A DNA stretch of 64,000 nucleotides from the NCBI GenBank assembly GCA_016190985.1, contig JACPPI010000007.1, positions 1 to 64,000 on the forward strand, given 5' to 3'. Both the position numbers and the translations under genes were made by a program. This DNA comes from Opitutia bacterium. GTDB taxonomy: Bacteria > Verrucomicrobiota > Verrucomicrobiia > Opitutales > Opitutaceae. Shown in pieces: positions 58,971 through 64,000 of this stretch (positions are counted from its first letter, which is position 1; each line of letters begins with the position of its first letter). The notes beneath the pieces were generated by a model that saw only the letters and a program-made list of their open reading frames with translations, was not told where the DNA came from and made no database searches.

Positions 58971-60056
58971 TCAGAGGTGGGTGGTGAGCGCGCCGAGGCC
59001 GTGCTGGATGTTGTGGCGGAGCGTGGCGAGGTTCTCGCGCACGAGCGCGCCCATGCTCGCGCAGGCGAGGTAGCGGTCGTGGCGGAAGTGCGCGGCGAGG
59101 CCGGCGCGGAGGCTGGAGACGTTTTCCGGCGGCGCGATGGGGTCGGCCTCCATGGCGGTGAGGAGGAGGTTGAGGCGCTGGGTGGACAGCTCGGCGCGGG
59201 CGAGGATGAGCGTCTGCTCCTCGCGCTGGTATTGGAACGCGGTCTCCCGGCGCAGGTGCTTCGTGCAGTAGTTCACCAGCGGCAGGTTGTCCTTGAAATA
59301 CTGGGGCAGGTAGAAGGTCTTCCGGCCGTTGTGCGACTGCTGGTCGAAATCCATCGCGCGGATGCGGATCTGCGAGCCCTCGAAGTCGGGCGTGATCACG
59401 ACCACGAAGTTGTAGCTGCGCATGTCGCCGAGGAGCTGGACGAAGCTGCGCTCGTTGAACTTCACCATCTCCTTCGCGATCCGGATCGGGCGCAGCTCGG
59501 GCCGGTCGAGCCAGCGGGTGATGAAGATGTCGCCCGGGATGCCGGCGATGTGCTCCTCAACGAGCGTGGCGCCGGAGGTGAGGAAGTTGAGGCGGTTGGG
59601 CGAGAGCAGGTGCTCCAGCTCGAGGCCGTAGACGCGCGAGGCGTCGGCCCGCTTGACGTAGAAGTGGTCGGGATTGTCGTTGAAGGCGTTGACGATGCGG
59701 ATGCGGAACGGCGTGGAGTTGCCGAAGCTGCAAAAATCGATGCGGTCGATGTAGAGGTGCTGCATGACCGCGAAGTCGCCGTCGACGCGGAGCAGGGCGT
59801 AGAGGCGTTTGAGGTCCTCGTTGAGCGCGGGGATGTCCTCGGCGCGGTAGGCCACGGTTTCCCACAGGGTGTTGCGGCCCTCGGCGTCCATCAGCGGGAT
59901 GGACTCGGTGAAGTTCCGCAGGCGCCCGTAGGTGACGGGCAGCTCGCGCTCGCGCCGGTATTTTTTCAGGTAGTCGCGCAGGCCGTCCCGGATGGGGAAG
60001 CTGGGCTTCTTCTGGAGGCGGGCATGGCCGAAGGGATCGGTGGTGGTGGCGTCCAT
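58971..60056 (-). CDS. Conserved hypothetical protein, soluble
   Basis: I do not recognise this 361-residue protein. It is soluble, with alternating helix and strand, and has no signal peptide. Noticeable stretches are LRDYLKKYRRERELPVTYGR, FCSFGNSTPFRIRIVNAFND, DFDQQSHNGRKTFYLPQYFK and CTKHLRRETAFQYQREEQTL. No catalytic motif is evident. The ATG at 60056 is the first plausible start downstream of a repeat-rich leader. It stands alone, divergent from the membrane protein at 60.3 kb. Confidence 0.7.
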   Translation of the reverse strand: MDATTTDPFGHARLQKKPSFPIRDGLRDYLKKYRRERELPVTYGRLRNFTESIPLMDAEGRNTLWETVAYRAEDIPALNEDLKRLYALLRVDGDFAVMQHLYIDRIDFCSFGNSTPFRIRIVNAFNDNPDHFYVKRADASRVYGLELEHLLSPNRLNFLTSGATLVEEHIAGIPGDIFITRWLDRPELRPIRIAKEMVKFNERSFVQLLGDMRSYNFVVVITPDFEGSQIRIRAMDFDQQSHNGRKTFYLPQYFKDNLPLVNYCTKHLRRETAFQYQREEQTLILARAELSTQRLNLLLTAMEADPIAPPENVSSLRAGLAAHFRHDRYLACASMGALVRENLATLRHNIQHGLGALTTHL

Positions 60057-60179
60057 CCGCGGGGGATGCTGCCGGGGAATCGCGGCGTGGCAATAGCGGG
60101 GGCGCGGGCGGCGGTGAGATGCAGACCGGCCTCCCCCGCGCCCGATACCGCGGGGCCATCCTCGGTGTGTCCATTGGGT

Positions 60180-60204
60180 TGATGTCAACTAATAGTTGAC
60201 ATCA
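60180..60204. repeat. Palindrome TGATGTCAACT/AGTTGACATCA, copy 1
   Basis: Perfect 11-base arms enclose AAT. It is followed by CTCCCCGCCCGCGC. A near-identical palindrome plus the same GC-rich tail occurs at 61.96 kb, so the two form direct repeats around one membrane-protein gene. Confidence 0.88.
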
Positions 60205-60318
60205 GCTCCCCGCCCGCGCCGGGGGAAAGAGGAGCAAGGACGCGGGAAGAGTGGGGCGGGGTGGTGGGAGCCGTGCGGGCGGTCTTGCCCGGAAGCCGGA
60301 AACCGGCTGAATCGCCTC

Positions 60319-61866
60319 ATGCCCATCCCGCGCGCTGTCATCCTCCACCGCCTCGTCCGCGCGGGGCTGGTGTTGTTCGTGGTGGGGCTGGCCGGGCGGC
60401 ACTGGCACCCGTATTACGGTTTCACGCGCTTCCTGCAGATGGACGCGGGCGCGTTGGCCGCGGCACTGCCGGAGCTGCGCGGCGCGCCTATCTTCGCCTA
60501 TGAAAACGGCTATGACGGACATTACTACGCGCAACTGGCCGCGCGCCCGGCGGTGAACGATCCGGCGCTCGCGGGCGGGTTCGACAACCTGGGCTACCGC
60601 GCCCGCCGGATTTTGCTGAGCTGGGTGGCGTGGGTGGTGGGCGGAGGCGATGGGGTGGCGGCAGCGCGGGCCTACGCGTGGTTGAATCTCGTGCTCTGGG
60701 CCGGGCTCGCGGCGCTGCTGGGGCGGATCTTCCCGTGCATGGGCTGGCGCGAGACGCTGGCCTGGGTCGGAGTGCTGTTTTCCGCCGGCGTGCTGCACAG
60801 CGTGCGGCTCGGCCTGACGGACCTGCTCGCGCTGCTGCTGGTGGCGGGCGCAGTTTTTCTCGCCGAAAACAACCGTCGCGGGGCGGCGGCGGCGCTGCTC
60901 GGGCTCGGCGGGCTGGCGCGCGAGACCGCGCTGCTCGGGGTCGTGACGCTGTGGCCGCCCGGCAAACCCTCCTTGCAAAGCTGGGTGCGGGCGGCGGGTT
61001 GGGCGGCGCTGTGCGTCGTGCCGCTCGCGGCTTGGCTGTGGTATCTGCGCTCGGTGCTGGGTCCCACCGAGCCGGGGCTGGGCAATTTTGCCGCGCCGCT
61101 CGCCGGCTGGGCGGGAAAATGGGCCGAGATGATCCTGCGCCTGCGCACGGAACCCGACCGTTACCTCGTGCTCACGGGCCTGCTCGCGCACGCGGGCCTG
61201 ACGGTGCAGGCGGTGTTTTTGCTGGCGCGGCCGCAGCCGGCGGACCGGTGGTGGCGGCTGGGCGCGGTTTACGCCGGGCTGCTGCTCGTGCTCGGTCCGG
61301 CGGTCTGGGAGGGGCATCCTGGCGCGGCGACGCGCGTGCTGCTGCCGCTGGCGCTCGCCTTCAATGTGCTGGCCGCACGCGGACGCGTGGGCGCGGCCTG
61401 GCTGGTGGCGGGCAACCTGCCGGTGCTCGCCGGCGTGCTGGCTTTCTGGACGGTGCCGCAGGATCCGCATGAACTCGCAGCCGGGCGCGCGAGCGCGGGC
61501 GCGTATGTCGTCCAGGCCGATGCGCGCTGGCATGCGGCCGAGCACGGCCGGAACCGCACGTGGGCCTGGTGTCCGCAGGCCGGCGGGATCGAACTGAAGC
61601 TGTGGCCGCGCGCGGATGCGCAGATGAAAATCCAGGTGGCGGTGCGCGGCCTGACGGCCCGCCCGCTGGAAATCCGCCAGGACGGGCGCGTGCTGTGGCG
61701 CGGCGACATCGGGGAAAAACTCCAGTGGGTCACGCTGCCCGTCGTGACGCTGGCGCAAGGGCGCGCGCGGCTGGAGTTGTCGAGCAGCGCGGCGCCGGCG
61801 GTCGAAAGCGCGGCCGTCGGCGCGCGGCCACTCGGCTTTGCCATCTACGGCGTGCGGGTGGACTAG
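60319..61866 (+). CDS. Polytopic membrane protein, glycosyltransferase-like
   Basis: The 515-residue product has about nine hydrophobic helices, then a soluble C-terminal beta-domain (IELKLWPRADAQMKIQVAVR, PLEIRQDGRVLWRGDIGE). An N-terminal loop YENGYDGHYYAQLAARP carries a D-G-x-Y-Y motif like the first periplasmic loop of GT-C glycosyltransferases; this is the only hint of function. It is a single gene enclosed by two direct copies of a palindromic repeat. The ATG at 60319 starts just before the first helix. Confidence 0.65.
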   Translation: MPIPRAVILHRLVRAGLVLFVVGLAGRHWHPYYGFTRFLQMDAGALAAALPELRGAPIFAYENGYDGHYYAQLAARPAVNDPALAGGFDNLGYRARRILLSWVAWVVGGGDGVAAARAYAWLNLVLWAGLAALLGRIFPCMGWRETLAWVGVLFSAGVLHSVRLGLTDLLALLLVAGAVFLAENNRRGAAAALLGLGGLARETALLGVVTLWPPGKPSLQSWVRAAGWAALCVVPLAAWLWYLRSVLGPTEPGLGNFAAPLAGWAGKWAEMILRLRTEPDRYLVLTGLLAHAGLTVQAVFLLARPQPADRWWRLGAVYAGLLLVLGPAVWEGHPGAATRVLLPLALAFNVLAARGRVGAAWLVAGNLPVLAGVLAFWTVPQDPHELAAGRASAGAYVVQADARWHAAEHGRNRTWAWCPQAGGIELKLWPRADAQMKIQVAVRGLTARPLEIRQDGRVLWRGDIGEKLQWVTLPVVTLAQGRARLELSSSAAPAVESAAVGARPLGFAIYGVRVD

Positions 61867-61954
61867 TGGGAGGGAATCGTGCGGGTGGCGAAATGCGGGC
61901 CGGATGTCTTTTGCCCCCGAGACCGCAGGTTCATCTCGGGGCGCAGGCCTAAGG

Positions 61955-61981
61955 CTGATGTCAACCATTAGTTGACATCAG
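61955..61981. repeat. Palindrome CTGATGTCAAC/GTTGACATCAG, copy 2
   Basis: Arms of 11 bases enclose CATTA, followed by ATCCCCGCCCGCGC. The element contains the TGA stop of the small membrane protein gene on the minus strand. The 94 bases between it and the end of the glycosyltransferase-like gene hold no recognised feature. Confidence 0.88.
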
Positions 61982-62326
61982 ATCCCCGCCCGCGCGCGCG
62001 AACGGGTTGCGCGGAACGCGGCCGCTAAAGTGGCGGGACCGGCGAGCAATTGCAGGGCCGGTCAGCCCCAGGGCCAGCAGGGCGATTCGCTCCGGCACGA
62101 GCGGCATTCCGGCAAACTCTTCGATCCCGATGAGCAGCAACAGCGCGGCGACCGGGACCAGCAGACCGAGGAACTGCCAGACAGCGACGCGAGCCAGGCA
62201 TGAGGCGCGGGTAAGACTACCCGTCCGGAATCCCGCCACGCTGCGCCACCATACCCGCCAGTGCAGCTCGGTGATAACGACGATGCACCCGACCAGATAG
62301 AAGAAGGTGACGAGGTTATCGCTCAT
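61961..62326 (-). CDS. Hypothetical small membrane protein
   Basis: The 121-residue product has about three hydrophobic segments (LVTFFYLVGCIVVITELHW, WQFLGLLVPVAALLLLIGI, IALLALGLTGPAIARR). I do not recognise a family. Its C-terminus (GDLMSTNG) and stop codon are supplied by the palindromic repeat, so the natural end may have been replaced. It lies alone between a convergent membrane protein and a 93-base gap with no visible feature. Confidence 0.55.
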   Translation of the reverse strand: MSDNLVTFFYLVGCIVVITELHWRVWWRSVAGFRTGSLTRASCLARVAVWQFLGLLVPVAALLLLIGIEEFAGMPLVPERIALLALGLTGPAIARRSRHFSGRVPRNPFARAGGDLMSTNG

Positions 62327-62419
62327 ACGCTCAGGCTGCGGTTGGCAACGCTTGCGGCGACCGCGCAGCGACCATCGGCGGATGATTGCGCGACCAAGCG
62401 CATCGATTCACCAGTAAAC

Positions 62420-63301
62420 TCATGCAGCGGCCAGCCGGCGCTCGCACAGCGCGATGAGGCGGGCCCGGAGCGGCTGGCTGCGCGCGGCGAAGTCGCGCTG
62501 GTGCGCTTCATACTCGGCGCGGCCCGCGGGTGTCTCGATCCGGATGGGAGCGTAGCCGAGTTTTTCCAGGTCGTAGGGGCTGGCGCGCATGTCGATCTCA
62601 CGGATCTCGCGGGCGAAGGCGAAGCAGTCGGCGATCAGTTCGGCGGGCGTGAACGGCGCGAGTTTGAACGCCCACTTGTAGAGGTCCATGTTGGCGTGGA
62701 GGCAGCCGGGTTGCTCGAAGTCCGGCGCGGTGGCGCGCGTGGGCGCGAGCTTGTTCAGCGGCGACGCGGGCGCGGTGAAGAAGCGGAAGGCGTCGAAGTG
62801 CGAGCAGCGCACGGGCTGGGCTTCAACGAGGCGCGCCAGCTCGTCGGGCGGAAAGCGCAGCGGCCAGGCGTTGTGCCGCACCTCGGCGGGCGTCTGGCGG
62901 TGGACCATCGCCCACTCGTGCAGGCCGAAGCAGGCGAAGGCCGGTGCGCGCCCGGCGGTGAGGCGGAGAAGGTTGAGGATCCACGCCACGCTCTCGCGGC
63001 GGGGCAGGGCGGCGGGGTTCAGCGCCACTCCGCCGTCGGCCTCGTGGTATTCGGGCCAGCGGAGAAACTCGCGCGCGGTCGCGCCGAGCAGCACGACGTC
63101 GGGGCCCGGATGCCAGCGCCGCAGCCACGCCGGGCGGAAGCGGTAATATTCGAAAAGAAAATCATGGACGGGGTGTTTTTCGCCGCGCGCGGCCCGGGCC
63201 TGGTGCGGCGCGGTCCAGGCGGTGACGCGCTCCTCGTGGGCGCGGCGGCGCGCATGCCAGTCGGCCTCGGGGAGGACAACGGGTTTGTCCGTGGCGACCA
63301 C
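62420..63301 (-). CDS. Conserved protein of the family often labelled 3-methyladenine DNA glycosylase
   Basis: The 293-residue protein reads HPVHDFLFEYYRFRPAWLRR, FGLHEWAMVHRQ, SHFDAFRFFTAPASPLNKL, QPGCLHANMDLYKWAFKLAP and DMRASPYDLEKLGYAPIRIE. These blocks are highly conserved in a family found in Actinobacteria and Verrucomicrobiota. Databases often label it 3-methyladenine DNA glycosylase, but I see no helix-hairpin-helix or AAG motif, so the function should be treated as unknown. The GTG start follows the kinase stop by one base, so the two are coupled. Confidence 0.7.
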   Translation of the reverse strand: MVATDKPVVLPEADWHARRRAHEERVTAWTAPHQARAARGEKHPVHDFLFEYYRFRPAWLRRWHPGPDVVLLGATAREFLRWPEYHEADGGVALNPAALPRRESVAWILNLLRLTAGRAPAFACFGLHEWAMVHRQTPAEVRHNAWPLRFPPDELARLVEAQPVRCSHFDAFRFFTAPASPLNKLAPTRATAPDFEQPGCLHANMDLYKWAFKLAPFTPAELIADCFAFAREIREIDMRASPYDLEKLGYAPIRIETPAGRAEYEAHQRDFAARSQPLRARLIALCERRLAAA

Positions 63302-63302
63302 G

Positions 63303-64000
63303 TCAGCCTTTCGCCAGCAGCCGGCGCACGCCCTCGATCGGCGGCTCGCTGATGAAACGATACTCGACCGGCCAGGCGTGGGTCTCGGCCAGGGCCTTGA
63401 GCGCGCAGATGGCGGGCGGGCTGTTGAGGATCGCGCCGCTCACCCCGCACGGCACCACGGCGGCGCCGAACAGCTTGGTGGTGACGAGGCGGGCGTTATC
63501 CACGAGGTCGGTCACGGTGCAGGCGAGGGCGGTCCGGGCCGGGGCGCAGCCGGCGTTGGCGAGTTCGAGCACGCGCGGGGCGAAGGCCGCGATGCGGCCG
63601 TTGGCGTCCTCGGCGGTGTAGAAGAAACGGGTGTTGGCCGCGGCGTCGGCGAGGCCGGTGTGGGTTTTCAGCGCGTCGCCCAGCGCGGTCGGCTTGGCCC
63701 AGCCCTGCAGTTCGAGGAGCGCGTGGCCAATGGCGCGGCGGCCGAGATCGGAGCCGCTGCCGGGATCGCCGAACCGCCAGCCCAGGCCGCCGGCGTAATG
63801 GATGGCGCCGTCCAGGCCGCGCGCGGCAACGAACGAGCCGGTGCCGGCGTGCAGCACGAGGCCCGGTGCGCCGTCGGTGGCGAGTTCCAGCACGGGCAGC
63901 GAGTCCGGTCCGGTCACCACGGTGCCGTGGTCGCGCAACGTGGCGGCGAAATCCTTCCAGAAAGCCGCCGCACCGGCGGTGTAGAGGTGGGTCGCGGCGA
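63303..64000 (-). CDS. BadF/BadG/BcrA/BcrD-type ATPase (N-acetylglucosamine kinase-like), 5' part outside the window
   Basis: The visible 232 residues are the C-terminal part of an ASKHA-fold kinase: LVLHAGTGSFVAARGLDG is the phosphate-2 loop, and GGLGWRFGDPGSGSDLGRRA is the family's GDEGSG-type motif. VPCGVSGAILNSP is the adenosine motif region, and IEGVRRLLAKG ends the protein. Relatives phosphorylate N-acetylglucosamine or related amino sugars. The start is beyond the window edge. The last gene is coupled to the conserved protein downstream. Confidence 0.8.
   Translation of the reverse strand, partial: AATHLYTAGAAAFWKDFAATLRDHGTVVTGPDSLPVLELATDGAPGLVLHAGTGSFVAARGLDGAIHYAGGLGWRFGDPGSGSDLGRRAIGHALLELQGWAKPTALGDALKTHTGLADAAANTRFFYTAEDANGRIAAFAPRVLELANAGCAPARTALACTVTDLVDNARLVTTKLFGAAVVPCGVSGAILNSPPAICALKALAETHAWPVEYRFISEPPIEGVRRLLAKG

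Noticed and set aside
58971-60188. Longer start for the hypothetical protein inside the TGATGTCAAC palindrome
   Set aside because: The 44 extra residues are Arg/Pro/Gly-rich repeat-derived sequence; the ATG at 60056 begins the ordered protein.

Overview
The window comes from a GC-rich bacterium. Gene content and the dense load of short palindromic repeats suggest Verrucomicrobiota, most likely the Opitutaceae; this is an inference, because no rRNA is present. Most of it is ordinary chromosome: a complete F1Fo ATP synthase operon (atpB-E-F-H-A-G-D-C), feoAB, phoB/phoR, mnmE/mnmG, recA, serA, pdxH, queC/queE, trmB, RNase D, and RNA methyltransferases.

Layout. 1-9.2 kb: tail of an IS5-family transposase, a TIGR01777 epimerase, MarC, a class A beta-lactamase-like hydrolase, an M20 peptidase, then pdxH / hybrid kinase / lipoate ligase and an S9 peptidase. 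9.2-14.3 kb: a repeat-rich gap, a GNAT enzyme, a NaeI-like restriction-modification (R-M) pair and two divergent RNA methyltransferases. 14.3-21.4 kb: a low-GC secreted protein, an oleD remnant, mazEF, oleD- and oleC-like genes, RNase D, an HDAC-like hydrolase and a GDPD. 21.4-31 kb: queC/queE, an ion-transport operon (YkvA-like, TerC, a voltage-gated channel, SbtA, SbtB), a quinone oxidoreductase and feoAB. 31-38.2 kb: the ATP synthase operon, with a foreign four-helix-bundle gene between atpA and atpG. 38.3-50.2 kb: trmB, phoBR, mnmG/mnmE, a MarR/SRPBCC/DUF3052 operon, recA and smaller genes. 50.3-57.4 kb: a sodium symporter and two more type II R-M systems (Bpu10I-like; BamHI-like with a controller protein and C-box) on either side of serA. 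57.4-64 kb: DUF5069, CDGSH, ICMT-like and unknown membrane proteins, and the 3' part of a BadF-type kinase.

The strongest unusual signal is the repeat landscape. Several kinds occur. (i) Arrays of iterated 7-, 8- or 10-base units, a different sequence at each locus and often arranged as inverted pairs. (ii) Elements made of two stem-loops with mutually complementary loops, sitting at gene 3' ends and often supplying the stop codon. (iii) Small palindromes with a conserved core. Several lie in frame inside conserved genes (rlmD, oleC, oleD, lipoate ligase). In the atp operon an inverted pair of 8-base arrays encloses the four-helix-bundle gene, an arrangement like that of intervening sequences in 23S rRNA. 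I regard this as the best candidate for an undescribed mobile system.
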